Part shown: positions 1 through 11,108 of the stretch, piece by piece
Layout of the letters: the number at the start of each line of letters is the position of its first letter
How positions within the stretch are numbered: the stretch's first letter is position 1
Assembly: GCA_964023205.1 (NCBI GenBank)
Contig: OZ026833.1
Span: 6,350,138 to 6,414,137, forward strand
Direction: 5' to 3'
Origin: Lutraria lutraria
Taxonomy: Eukaryota > Mollusca > Bivalvia > Venerida > Mactridae
Length of the DNA: 64,000 nt
Program-made: the position numbers and the translations under genes
The notes under the pieces: generated by a model
The model's database searches: none
What the model saw: only the letters and a program-made list of their open reading frames with translations
Told to the model about the DNA's origin: nothing

Positions 1-310
1 ACACACATTGATTGAAATCAAATCATTTAAAGTCATGGAAACATTATACAATGAAATCAAGCCAGAAGACTTTAACAAGGTGTCAAAATTCAAATATCGT
101 GACATAACGGCGCAACTCCAACAATACCGTCTTGTTTACACGCAACATGCATACCCTACAACGAGCCGATGTTTACTGCTTCAAGGTTGAAACAGTTTTA
201 ATGCTTTGTAATTATAATGCAAAAATCACTAAAATGCAAAAAAACAATCAAATGCATAGGGACGTTTAATTGACAAATCTATGATAACCGTTTGCTCATA
301 AAATATCAAA
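1..310. other. Unassigned AT-rich sequence at left edge
   Basis: A 60-codon open frame runs on the plus strand at 8-190. It has no recognisable motif, and nothing around it suggests a gene. It could be an exon or a transposon fragment cut by the window edge. I see no other feature here. Confidence 0.3.
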
Positions 311-461
311 GAAAATCCACAGCTAATAAAATGCCATAATTAGAGCCCATTGCACTTTTATAGTTAAAAATATTGTTTTGATTTTAATCGCAAAAGTAGT
401 TCGAATAACCACCCAAAAAACATCAAGAACTACATTTTCACTGGGGTTAAATGTCAGACTA
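311..461. repeat. Duplicated flank, copy 1
   Basis: This stretch begins GAAAATCCACAGCTAATAAA and is repeated almost base for base at 1794-1948, an offset of 1483 bp. It leads directly into the first 31-bp minisatellite array. The matching left flanks and matching right tails (1689 and 4639) show that a whole block of flank, array and tail was duplicated in tandem. Confidence 0.85.
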
Positions 462-1688
462 ACAACAAGGGTCATTGGGCAACATCACATCAACAGTCAG
501 GGTCATTGGGCAACATCACATCAACAGTCAAGGTCATTGGGCAACATCACATCAACAGTCATGGTCATTGGGCAACATCACATCAACAGTCAAGGTCATT
601 GGGCAACATCACATCAACAGTCAGGGTCATTGGGCAACACCACATCAACAGTCAGGGTCATTGGGCAACATCACATCAACAGTCTGGGTCATTGGGCAAC
701 ATCACATCAACAGTCAAGGTCATTGGGCAACATCACATCAACAGTCAGGGTCATTGGGCAACATCACATCAACAGTCAGGGTCATTGGGCAACATCACAT
801 CAACAGTCAAGGTCATTGGGCAACATCACATCAACAGTCATGGTCATTGGGCAACATCACATCAACAGTCAAGGTCATTGGGCAACATCACATCAACAGT
901 CATGGTCATTGGGCAACATCACATCAACAGTCAAGGTCATTGGGCAACATCACATCAACAGTCAGGGTCATTGGGCAACATCACATCAACAGTCAAGGTC
1001 ATTGGGCAACATCACATCAACAGTCATGGTCATTGGGCAACATCACATCAACAGTCAAGGTCATTGGGCAACATCACATCAACAGTCATGGTCATTGGGC
1101 AACATCACATCAACAGTCAGGGTCATTGGGCAACATCACATCAACAGTCATGGTCATTGGGCAACATCACATCAACAGTCATGGTCATTGGGCAACATCA
1201 CATCAACAGTCAAGGTCATTGGGCAACACCACATCAACAGTCATGGTCATTGGGCAACATCACATCAACAGTCAGGGTCATTGGGCAACATCACATCAAC
1301 AGTCAGGGTCATTGGGCAACATCACATCAACAGTCAGGGTCATTGGGCAACATCACATCAACAGTCAGGGTCATTGGGCAACATCACATCAACAGTCAAG
1401 GTCATTGGGCAACATCACATCAACAGTCAGGGTCATTGGGCAACATCACATCAACAGTCAGGGTCATTGGGCAACATAACATCAACAGTCAAGGTCATTG
1501 GGCAACATCACATCAACAGTCAGGGTCATTGGGCAATGTCACATCAACAGTCAGGGTCATTGGGCAACATCACACCAACAGTCAGGGTCATCGGGCAACG
1601 CCACATCAACAGTCAGGGTCATTAAGGCAACATCACATCAACAGTCAGGGTCATTTGGCAACGTCACATCAACAGTCAGGGTCGTTGG
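462..1688. repeat. 31-bp minisatellite array 1
   Basis: A tandem array with a unit close to GGTCATTGGGCAACATCACA followed by TCAACAGTCAG. Its length corresponds to about 39 units. Variation is mostly at one base (CAGGG, CAAGG or CATGG) plus CACC for CATC. Because 31 leaves remainder 1 on division by 3, the frame advances through all three phases every 93 bp, and none of them contains a stop. This gives overlapping plus-strand open frames of more than 300 codons with a 31-residue period. They lack a plausible start context and any non-repeat domain, so I do not call them genes. Confidence 0.95.
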
Positions 1689-1793
1689 ACTACTTTTCCA
1701 GTAGTAAACGGCGGAGGACAACGCTTGGTGTACACCTGAGTAGAACCACTGACCATCTGTAAGACAGAATGTAAATACAGCTTCCTCACATGT
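1689..1793. repeat. SINE-like tail of array, copy 1
   Basis: After the last unit comes a non-repetitive tail beginning GGACTACTTTTCCAGTAGTA. It is shared with 4639-4724, after array 2. It includes GTAGAACCACTGACCATCTG and CTTCCTCACATGTGAAA, which resemble the body of the tRNA-derived SINE copy at 49615-49775. The array therefore appears to sit inside or beside a SINE body. Confidence 0.65.
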
Positions 1794-1948
1794 GAAAATC
1801 CACAGCTAATAAAATGCCATAATTAGAGCCCATTGCACTTTTATAGTTAAAAATATTGTTTTGATTTTAATCGCAAAAGTAGTTCGAATAACCACCCATA
1901 AAACATCAAGAACTACATTTTCACTGGGGTTAAATGTCAGACTTACAG
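1794..1948. repeat. Duplicated flank, copy 2
   Basis: Second copy of the segment at 311-461, with only scattered substitutions such as CACCCAAA against CACCCATA. It leads into the second array. Confidence 0.85.
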
Positions 1949-4638
1949 CAAGGGTCATTGGGCAACATCACATCAACAGTCAGGGTCATTGGGCAACATC
2001 ACATCAACAGTCAGGGTCATTGGGCAACATCACATCAACAGTCAGGGTCATTGGGCAACATCACATCAACAGTCAAGGTCATTGGGCAACATCACATCAA
2101 CAGTCAGGGTCATTGGGCAATGTCACATCAACAGTCAGGGTCATTGGGCAACATCACATCAACAGTCAGGGTCATTGGGCAACACCACATCAACAGTCAG
2201 GGTCATTGGGCAACACCACAACAACAGTCAGGGTCATGAAGGCAACACCATACAACAGTCAGGGTCATGAAGGCAACACCACATCAACAGTCAGGGTCAT
2301 GAAGGCAACACCACATCAACAGTCAGGGTCATTGGGCAACACCACATCAACAGTCAGGGTCATTGGGCAACATCACATCAACAGTCAGGGTCATTGGGCA
2401 ACATCACATCAACAGTCAGGGTCATTGGGCAACATCACATCAACAGTCAGGGTCATTGGACAACATCACATCAACAGTCAGGGTCATTGGGCAACATCAC
2501 ATCAACAGTCAGGGTCATTGGGCAACATCACATCAACAGTCAAGGTCATTGGGCAACATCACATCAACAGTCAGGGTCATTGGGCAACATCACATCAACA
2601 GTCATGGTCATTGGGCAACATCACATCAACAGTCATGGTCATTGGGCAACATCACATCAACAGTCAGGGTCATTGGGCAACACCACATCAATAGTCAGGG
2701 TCATTGGGCAACATCACATCAACAGTCAGGGTCATTGGGCAACATCACATCAATAGTCAGGGTCATTGGGCAACACCACATCAACAGTCAGGGTCATTGG
2801 GCAACATCACACCAACAGTCAGGGTCATTGGGCAACATCACATCAACAGTCAAGGTCATTGGGCAACGCCACACCAACAGTCAGGGTCATTAAGGCAACA
2901 TCACATCAACAGTCAGGGTCATTGGGCAACGTCACATCAACAGTCAGGGTCATTGGGCAACACCACATCAATAGTCAGGGTCATCGGGCAACATCACATC
3001 AACAGTCAGGGTCATTGGGCAACATCACATCAACAGTCAGGGTCATTGGGCAACATCACATCAACAGTCAGGGTCATTGGGCAACGCCACATCAATAGTC
3101 AGGGTCATTGGGCAACATCACATCAATAGTCAGGGTCATGAAGGCAACACCACATCAACAGTCAGGGTCATTAAGGCAACACCACATCAACAGTCAGGGT
3201 CATTGGGCAACACCACATCAACAGTCAGGGTCATTGGGCAACATCACATCAACAGTCAGGGTCATTAAGGCAACATCACATCAACAGTCAGGGTCATTGG
3301 GCAACATCACACCAACAGTCAGGGTCATTGGGCAACATCACATCAACAGTCAAGGTCATTGGGCAACATCACATCAACAGTCAAGGTCATTGGGCAACAT
3401 CACACCAACAGTCAGGGTCATTGGGCAACATCACATCAACAGTCAAGGTCATTGGGCAACATCACATCAACAGTCAGGGTCATTGGGCAACGCCACATCA
3501 ATAGTCAGGGTCATTGGGCAACATCACATCAATAGTCAGGGTCATGAAGGCAACACCACATCAACAGTCAGGGTCATTAAGGCAACACCACATCAACAGT
3601 CAGGGTCATTGGGCAACACCACATCAACAGTCAGGGTCATTGGGCAACATCACATCAACAGTCAGGGTCATTAAGGCAACATCACATCAACAGTCAGGGT
3701 CATTGGGCAACATCACACCAACAGTCAAGGTCATTGGGCAACATCACATCAACAGTCAAGGTCATTGGGCAACATCACATCAACAGTCAAGGTCATTGGG
3801 CAACATCACACCAACAGTCAGGGTCATTGGGCAACATCACATCAACAGTCAAGGTCATTGGGCAACATCACATCAACAGTCAGGGTCATTGGGCAACATC
3901 ACATCAACAGTCATGGTCATTGGGCAACATCACATCAACAGTCAGGGTCATTGGGCAACACCACATCAATAGTCAGGGTCATTGGGCAACATCACATCAA
4001 CAGTCAGGGTCATTGGGCAACATCACATCAATAGTCAGGGTCATTGGGCAACACCACATCAACAGTCAGGGTCATTGGGCAACATCACACCAACAGTCAG
4101 GGTCATAGGGCAACATCACATCAACAGTCAAGGTCATTGGGCAACGCCACACCAACAGTCAGGGTCATTAAGGCAACATCACATCAACAGTCAGGGTCAT
4201 TGGGCAACGTCACATCAACAGTCAGGGTCATTGGGCAACATCACATCAACAGTCAGGGTCATTGGGCAACATCACACCAACAGTCAGGGTCATTGGGCAA
4301 CATCACATCAACAGTCAGGGTCATTGGACAACATCACATCAACAGTCAGGGTCATTGGGCAACATCACATCAACAGTCAGGGTCATTGGGCAACATCACA
4401 TCAACAGTCAGGGTCATTGGGCAACGCCACATCAATAGTCAGGGTCATTGGGCAACATCACATCAACAGTCAGGGTCATTGGGCAACATCACATCAACAG
4501 TCAGGGTCATTGTGCAACATCACATCAACAGTCAAGGTCATTGGGCAATGCCACACCAACAGTCAGGGTCATTAAGGCAACATCACATCAACAGTCAGGG
4601 TCATTGGGCAACGTCACATCAACAGTCAGGGTCATTGG
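1949..4638. repeat. 31-bp minisatellite array 2
   Basis: Same unit as array 1, with about 86 units. It is more diverse: some units carry CATTAAGG or CATGAAGG in place of CATTGGG, which makes them 32 bp, and others carry CAATAGTC. The segment starting near 3084 recurs near 3490. The 406-bp spacing equals thirteen units of which three are 32 bp, so it is a higher-order repeat. A second block near 2683-2960 recurs at about 3961-4238, offset 1278 bp. Long open frames on the plus strand are by-products of the repeat, as in array 1. Confidence 0.95.
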
Positions 4639-4724
4639 ACTACTTTTCCAGTAGTAAATGGCGGAGGACAACGCTATGTGTACACCTGAGTAGAAGCACT
4701 GACCATCTGTAAGACAGAATGTTT
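4639..4724. repeat. SINE-like tail of array, copy 2
   Basis: Counterpart of 1689-1793, with the same GGACTACTTTTCCAGTAGTA start and the same ACTGACCATCTGTAAGACAG end. The two copies diverge after about 4724, which marks the right edge of the tandem duplication. Confidence 0.75.
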
Positions 4725-5051
4725 CAAACTCACAGCTGCTGTAAGAGGCTAGTGACTACTAAAAAATGGTAATGCGTAAAATAAAAGTTTCTAGTTCCTG
4801 CATTTTACCACACAAAGTAATATCACATTTATATAATCATTTATATAATCAGCCTCAATCAAATTAAAGCAATCAAATTCACTTTAACTATGAACTATTC
4901 ATGTTAAATTGAAATAATGAATTGAGAAAAAAAAACATTGTCTTCGTCTGTGTTCCACTACACTCCTTTATTGTTGTTATTAATTTATTCATATTAAAAT
5001 TTAACTGACCTTCTTACTTCCTGAACAATCAATTATGTGTAATTAAGTTAG
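4725..5051. other. AT-rich sequence, nothing recognised
   Basis: Non-coding, with stops in every frame. No repeat or RNA motif was recognised. Confidence 0.4.
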
Positions 5052-5240
5052 CTGTAAAAAAATTTGTTTGTATGTGGATACCTGATGGACCCTAAACTTT
5101 TCCAATGATCCTAGACTTTGTGATAGGCGGAGGAACGGTACACTCCCTTTCTCACATTCTAAACCTTTCCGTAACACTTTCAAGAGCCGATACCCCGACC
5201 TACCTCTCCTATTTTTGACCATCATATACTAGAAACAAAC
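5052..5240. mobile_element. MITE-C copy (TTTGTTTCTGG-type ends)
   Basis: An element of about 190 bp with inverted ends: TTTGTTTGTATGTGGATACC at the left and CTAGAAACAAACAAT at the right. The interior shares CACTCCCTTTCTCACATTCT and ACACTTTCAAGAG with the copies at 8665 and 10960. No coding capacity, so it looks like a non-autonomous TIR transposon. Superfamily unknown. Confidence 0.65.
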
Positions 5241-6789
5241 AATTATTTAGGCCAAGCTTATATGTTTCATATCAAGCTAAATGTTAAACAACTCTCAGGG
5301 TCCTTAATGTCTTCATGCATGTGTGTTTTCTGCATTAAAAACTAACTTTGTGCAAAGAATGAAGGACAATTTAATAATTATTTTCCTTGAAGTAAAGTGG
5401 ATGGACATACATTTCACATATTTCTGTTCGAAATTTGTAAAACAAATACCATATTCACTCAACTTAATGCTTCTCTACAGTTTGTTTATCAGAGAATTGT
5501 ATTCATAATTATCTAAGCTATAAGACTTGTCTGCAAAACTTGGCTTTAACAAAAGTTGATTACAATGAATATACATTATACACAGCAACATGTGATTAAA
5601 GATAAACTGGATACAGTGCAGAAAGAGATACATAGAAGTATTAATTTTACCCCCCCCCCCCCCCACGACTACACATGCCTGATATGGATATTGTGAAATA
5701 TTGACACGATGAGGCAATTATTCAGCTCCACAGCAATTCACTTCAATAAGGTTTCTAAAAGAATTTACATATTGCTCCTTTTTTATTTTTATTCTATTTT
5801 TTTATACCCCTAGCTATCAAATCCATTAATAGTAAGGTTGACAATACACCGTCTTAGGCTATATAAAGAATTAAGCATGTAATACAGTTCAAGAATTTTT
5901 TTATTAATTTCTATGGAGAACTAAATCAACAAAATTCTAAATTTCCCTAATACAAATCTTCACAAATATTTCAGATTTGAAAGAAATAAAAAAATAAAAC
6001 ACCTTGAAGTATTTATTTGTATAAAAAGAATTTCTAACACCGACATTAACATCAATCATCTGGAAGATAAACGAACAAAATTATTCCGAGATAAAATCAG
6101 ATTATCTTCAATTAATTTTCTAAACCCTCACACAATGGTTTAACATTTGCAGCAAATGGATTCTTTACAATTTATAATAAATTCAAATTGTCAGGCTATC
6201 TTAGCGAGATACAACTTTATAAACGAGATGACAATGATATTGGCACTGATGACATAAGTACGGAAATTAGACATGACCCTGAAATCAAGCCTAATTCAAA
6301 ATCATACGAATGAAGAACTCATAAATTCTATTTCCATATATCTCTAAGTCAATTTAAGATTTTGAATGAATGAAAAGACTTGTATTCTTAAGAGACAAGT
6401 GCTTCCAATTAATGAAGCATACTAAGTCACGAATAATTTGATTAAATTAGGTAAAAACTTACCAATGAAAGAATTTTATTCACTGTACCTTCAAATCGCA
6501 TCGTTAGATTGGTTGGAAACCAACTCAACGAAGATTAAATTGGCGTCCAAGTTTGGTCGAGTTTTAAGTTTGTTTAAAATAATCTAGCACATTAAATTTT
6601 AATTATTACGGGATATGTTTCGTACTTGGGAACACACTAATTTGATAAAATAGTAAAATGAGGGAAATCCACAACATCTAGTGACTTTCTGTCTGTCGTA
6701 CGAAACCAGCTTTAATTGATAACAGAACTTATAGGAGTATAAAAACATTAAACCTATTTTTGTTTGTTTATAACAAGTTTTATGCCCAT
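5241..6789. other. AT-rich non-coding sequence
   Basis: No gene or known repeat recognised. It contains a run of C at about 5651-5664. A 60-100 codon frame at 5475-5717 on the minus strand crosses that run and has no protein motif. Confidence 0.35.
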
Positions 6790-7003
6790 TTCCAACAGTC
6801 AGGGTCATGCATGAGGCGGACAGTTCACCTAAGCATCGTTCCTGGGAAGAACACATACTAGACTCCTATCCTCTGTAAGCAACTGTCTACTTTCTCACAT
6901 AAAGAGACATGGTTGAGTAGCGGGGCTCGAACCCATGAGCCTCTGTCAGTGAGAGGTTACAGTCATTTGAAGTCGGCGACCTTAACCACTCGACCATGGA
7001 GGC
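6790..7003 (-). mobile_element. tRNA-derived SINE, family 1
   Basis: Read on the minus strand, the element begins with a tRNA-like head. Box A is TGGTCGAGTGGTTAAGG (complement of about 6980-6996) and box B is GGGTTCGAGCCC (complement of 6923-6934), the arrangement of an RNA polymerase III internal promoter. The body runs down to about 6790 and ends with the complement of CAACAGTCAGGGTCAT. The same family is at 44455-44667. The anticodon region does not fold as an intact tRNA, so this is a SINE and not a tRNA gene. Confidence 0.8.
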
Positions 7004-7816
7004 TGGTCATGAAAACTTTTACTATTAGATCATAATTCTCGAAGAATAACAGGAAGTCTAAGGGGCCAATTAACTCATGAGGAATTTTGTAAAATCTAGG
7101 GGAACTCAATTATTGATGAGTTCAAAAGTGAAGGTTCTTTCAATGATTTAACAAATCAACTACAATTAAATGGATCATGTCCAAGAGGCAAAACCTACAC
7201 TCCATACTACAGTACGGTTCGGGTGATTTGTCCGATTTTCGCGTTTCCCCCGCGTTCGTAATCGTCAATTTACTAAGTGATGTTTCTGACAAATGTATGC
7301 CTTTAAACAGATGATGAAGAGAAAGTCTTAGTGTGATTTAATCAACCATACTTACAATATAAGCTGTGATATACTAAATATAAATATTGATAATAAAATT
7401 GACCACCTCTATTATTATGTCAAGGATTATAAAGGCTTTACATAAAGTCCAATAAAAATACCATGATGTAACATAGAGTTCACTATCATAATATCTTCTT
7501 AACTTACAATAAATATTGAAGATAAATGCCTACTACATAGCTGACAAAAGAAAGTGCAGATATAGATTGTTTAGTAGCATAAATTAGTAGCTTAATTTAT
7601 TGCACCTAAACACTGTCTATACACAGATAATCACCTTCCATGAATAAAATTAAAATATGTTAACAGAAAACTGTTACAGCAATCAGTAATGCAAATTAAC
7701 AAACATGATAGGCCAATTAAACTATGAGTAGATGCTGACTGCACATGAAGCTGAAATTCCTTCTTATCCTTCAGTAGCCTTAATGTTAACAAATTACACT
7801 GAGTACCAGAAAAATT
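7004..7816. other. AT-rich non-coding sequence
   Basis: No gene, RNA or repeat recognised. The minus-strand open frame at 7631-7837 has no motif. Confidence 0.35.
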
Positions 7817-8044
7817 ACTTTTAGTACTTTGATACACATTTCAAGCACTTTGATTGGTACTTGATGCACTTTAATTGTTACTTTCAGCACTTTGATTGGT
7901 ACTTTCAGGTCTTTAATTGGTACTTTCAGGTCTTGAATTTGTACCCTCAGCATTTTTTATTGATACTTGATGCACTTTAATTGTTACTTTCAGCACTTTG
8001 ATTGGTACTTTCAGCACTTTAAACACTACAAGCACTTTGATCAG
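7817..8044. repeat. 21-bp degenerate minisatellite
   Basis: About ten imperfect copies of a 21-bp unit close to AGCACTTTGATTGGTACTTT plus C. Variants carry GATGCACTTTAATTGTTAC and GGTCTTTAATTGGTAC. Too degenerate and too rich in stops to code. Confidence 0.8.
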
Positions 8045-8664
8045 TGATTTGGTGATCAGTATTTTTTCTTTGGTTTGAAATATTGAGTCAAATACAGAGA
8101 AACTCTTATAAACTATACAAGTTTAGTGAAAGTGAAATAACTTCAGTTCAAAATTAATTAATCCTGACAATCTGATACTAAATGTAAAATTAATTTGTTG
8201 CAACAAAAGTGAGTGAAACTGATCAAATAATTAAAAATTATTAAGCAAATATAACGGAAAAAGTAATTAAGGGAATTTATACAAAGATTATAATAGAAGT
8301 GTCTACGAAATTTCGATCCATTAACATGGCACTAAATGTATCTTAACAAGGTGGACAATGAAATAGAGAGATTTATGTAAATAAGAAGAAACATCTTAAA
8401 AGCCGTGTTATCAAGTAATGCCGAGATGATGTTTACAGCGAATAAATGAATTTTTAATTACCATGTTGACAGTAGCGAAGTTATGACACTTCAATACCTA
8501 AAAGTTGAAGAGTTGCTTTGTGTTCTAATACAAGGAAATAAAAAATTACATCAAATAGTTGGCCAAAGAATTTTTGGGGTCATTTAAAACAAATTTGTAG
8601 AGTAAGAAGGTCAATTAGAAAGTCCCTATATTGGTAATCCAGATGATTTTTTATTTAGGTTCAA
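8045..8664. other. AT-rich non-coding sequence
   Basis: Nothing recognised beyond high AT content. Confidence 0.35.
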
Positions 8665-8870
8665 ATTTAGGCCTACAAGAACTTTGTTTGTTTCTGGTAC
8701 CTGACCTATCCTAACTTCCCCCCGCAACCCTGGATTTTTTACGTCGAGAATTGGTAATCCACTATCTCCCTTTTTTACCATTCCGCACATTTTCGAGAAC
8801 CAGAAAATCTCCCACCTACCTATAAACTTCCCTATTTTAGATTGGCATAAAACCTGAAACAAACTATTCT
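8665..8870. mobile_element. MITE-C copy
   Basis: Left end TTTGTTTGTTTCTGGTACCT and right end ACCTGAAACAAAC are near inverted repeats of each other. The interior (CCGCAACCCTGGATTTTTTA, CACCTACCTATAAACTTCCC) matches the pattern of the copies at 5052 and 10543. Confidence 0.65.
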
Positions 8871-9497
8871 ATTTGTTAACTAAGGCCTTACTAAATATAA
8901 CTTCAACTGACTGTGATTATTAGTTGGGCGTAGTTGAACCCAAAATCACTGAATCAGCACCATTTATTTCCCAGTTTAAAATGATTTCCAATAATCTTAC
9001 ATGATTGTACAATTGAGTCCTATGGATTTTATAATCAGAGAATTATTAAGTTGTACACATAGAAACATATGTCCATCGAAATCATTTTAATACCGATCAA
9101 AGACGGACATAATTTCATTAATCATTCACGACAAATTAATCACGCCACCCGTAAGTCAGGTGTTGAATATGTCATCAGTCGACAATCCTATCTTTGACAA
9201 GAAGAAAATGGTCGCTGGCCCCTTACGCAACAGAAGTCCCCAAATCAAACATCCTGATGTAACATTTATCAGTACCATTGATAAATTTGATAAGGGGCTG
9301 ATAATTGTCAACATTCCGTACAAGTGTAAAGTAAATAAAAAGACACAATTGCAATCATGAGTACACTGACCTGTCATTCCTATCACACGCCATATGATAT
9401 CATGATATCATCAAGATATTCTAATAATTCTGGTCATTTGCTAATTTTTTTTTTAATCTGAACATTTGATACACAGCAAGGAAAACAACAAAATCAA
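8871..9497. other. Unassigned sequence with opposed open frames
   Basis: Around 9156-9386 both strands are open for 66-76 codons. The plus-strand frame (9160-9360) has the more protein-like composition, with charged and hydrophobic residues mixed. No domain is recognisable and no splice sites clearly frame it. I cannot call it a gene. Confidence 0.25.
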
Positions 9498-9660
9498 AGT
9501 ACTGAAAGTACTCATGGAAACTAAACTTACATTGACTTTCACTGCAACATGAAATGGGAAATACATGTAGTTTAACATTTTGCATGGCTGATGCAGATAT
9601 ATATAGTGCAGTGCTTATGTACGCATAAAAATTCATGCATGCCAAGCGAGTGATGGCTAA
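9498..9660. repeat. Dispersed repeat D, copy 1
   Basis: About 165 bp from AATCAAAGTACTGAAAGTAC to GTGATGGCTAAGGAAAGCT. It is closely similar to 56256-56425. Class unknown; no TIR was found. Confidence 0.7.
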
Positions 9661-9728
9661 GGAAAGCTAGATGGTTAATTTTAAATCTGAGGTCAAAATT
9701 CAACCAATCAGAAGCTTTACTTTAGAAC

Positions 9729-9897
9729 TACAGTCAAGCCTGTGAACAAAACAAAAATGTGGCCTTAATTTACAGGTGACCTTTATTCGGAGGTCATTTT
9801 AATCCAAATAATTAATGACAGTTTTAAAATGAATGGACTTTACTTCACAAAGAGTGGCCTATATTCGGAGGTGGTCGCTAACACAGGTTTGACCGTA
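9729..9897. mobile_element. MITE-A copy
   Basis: A 169-bp element starting TACAGTCAAGCCTGTGAACA and ending ACACAGGTTTGACCGTA, which are inverted repeats of each other. The interior has the family's GTGGCC...ACCTTTATTCGGAGGTCATT. The TA at both ends fits a TA target duplication of Tc1/mariner type, but this is inferred only from the termini. Confidence 0.8.
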
Positions 9898-10542
9898 TTC
9901 TGGTATCAGTTTTCTGTCTTGAGAATCAAGATATTTTCATAATAAACAAACTTTATTCACACATTAAATCTTAATAAACAAAAAAGGATATAATTTAGCT
10001 ATCTTGAAAGTTACAAAATATACTTTGAATAATTCTTATCTCAGATTATCAGATTTAACTAAATTTACATCATGAATTAAAGAAAAACAAATCATCGAGA
10101 GTTAAAAAGATTTTTATTGAGTTCATAACTTACATTCCAAGCACCTTTATGGGGGCCTGCAAAAATGTTACAAATCTTCATACGAGAATTTCAAGCACAA
10201 AATTTCAATCAAATTTATCATATTGTAAAATCTATACATTCTCCCGACAAAACTTTAAGTACTCTTCAAAAAAAGGTACAAATGCTTTGTACTCGTTTTT
10301 TCACGATTTTATCAACTTTCAACACAAAGAGACAATAAATATTTCAGTCATTTTGTGAACTTGTTAGTAAAGATTACATCATAACGAATTATACACGCAA
10401 CAATGAACACAGAAAAGAATATAGTGCAAAAAAGTTGATATTTTGCCGACTCATTCCTATCAGACCTTTTCGACCCTCATTTCTGACACTGAAGATCGAA
10501 GAACTGATACATGGATATTCATTGAAAGCAAAAACCTACAGC
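9898..10542. other. AT-rich non-coding sequence
   Basis: No gene recognised. A 23-bp stretch at 10134-10156 is framed by consensus-like splice sites on the minus strand, but it does not continue the calponin-homology domain and was rejected. Confidence 0.3.
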
Positions 10543-11108
10543 GTAAAAACTTTGTGTTTATTTCTGGTTACCTGACCTACTAAAATTTTTCTCCACAATC
10601 CTTGACTTTTTATTAGGCCTGAGAATCACAGAATCTATCATTGCTAAGGCAATCTCACATGAGGCTTAGAGATAGAGAGGCTTTGCCGAGTTCTTTGTAC
10701 TTATCTTGTGCCGAGGGCGAGATTTCCTTATCCACGACTCATAAGTAATGGTCGATTCATTTTCTCACTGCTCAATTGGCATTATTTTTGTCGACATAAC
10801 TTCAATTTTCAATAAATTTACACGATAATGTGGGAAATGACGTCATTCAATGACGTTTTACACGATTCTCTTGTAAATCACATGTCGACGTTCCAACGTT
10901 GCTCCCGTTGCAGATAACCCCATACAAGATAAGATTTTCCAGCACCGCTATTTTTAGTAACTTTTACGGATTTTTCTATCCAGTTAGTGAGAAAATGTAC
11001 ACCCACTTTCTCACTATTTTAAATCTTTCCACACACTTTCAAGAGTCAAAAACAAGCTTCAACCTATGTACCCCATTTTTAATGAGTATATAACCAGAAA
11101 CAAACTTT
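10543..11108. mobile_element. MITE-C copy, apparently interrupted
   Basis: The left part (10543-10640) starts TTGTGTTTATTTCTGGTTAC. The right part (about 10960-11108) ends ATAACCAGAAACAAAC. Together they cover a full MITE-C. About 320 bp between them is absent from other copies, so it looks like a secondary insertion. No TIR was identified for the insert itself. Confidence 0.55.

Noticed and set aside
462..4638. CRISPR array (regular repeats)
   Set aside because: The units are contiguous with no unique spacers, and the host is an animal.
378..4712. Many overlapping plus-strand ORFs of 60-418 codons
   Set aside because: They are three-frame readings of the 31-bp satellite and its tails. They show no domain, splice structure or codon pattern independent of the repeat.
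6448..6530. Minus-strand exon ending at CATTG/GTAAGTTTTT
   Set aside because: A frame RFEGTVNKILSL precedes a good donor, but no acceptor or homology supports it.
6900..7003. tRNA-Ser-like gene
   Set aside because: Box A and box B are present, but the stems do not close and a SINE body follows; a second diverged copy exists at 44455.
9156..9386. Opposed ORFs of 66 and 76 codons
   Set aside because: No motif, and mutual overlap means at most one could be real; left as unassigned sequence.
10134..10156. 23-bp microexon of the LIMCH1/LMO7-like gene
   Set aside because: Good-looking splice sites, but the encoded APIKVLG does not continue the CH domain after IAGL, and such short matches arise by chance in AT-rich sequence.
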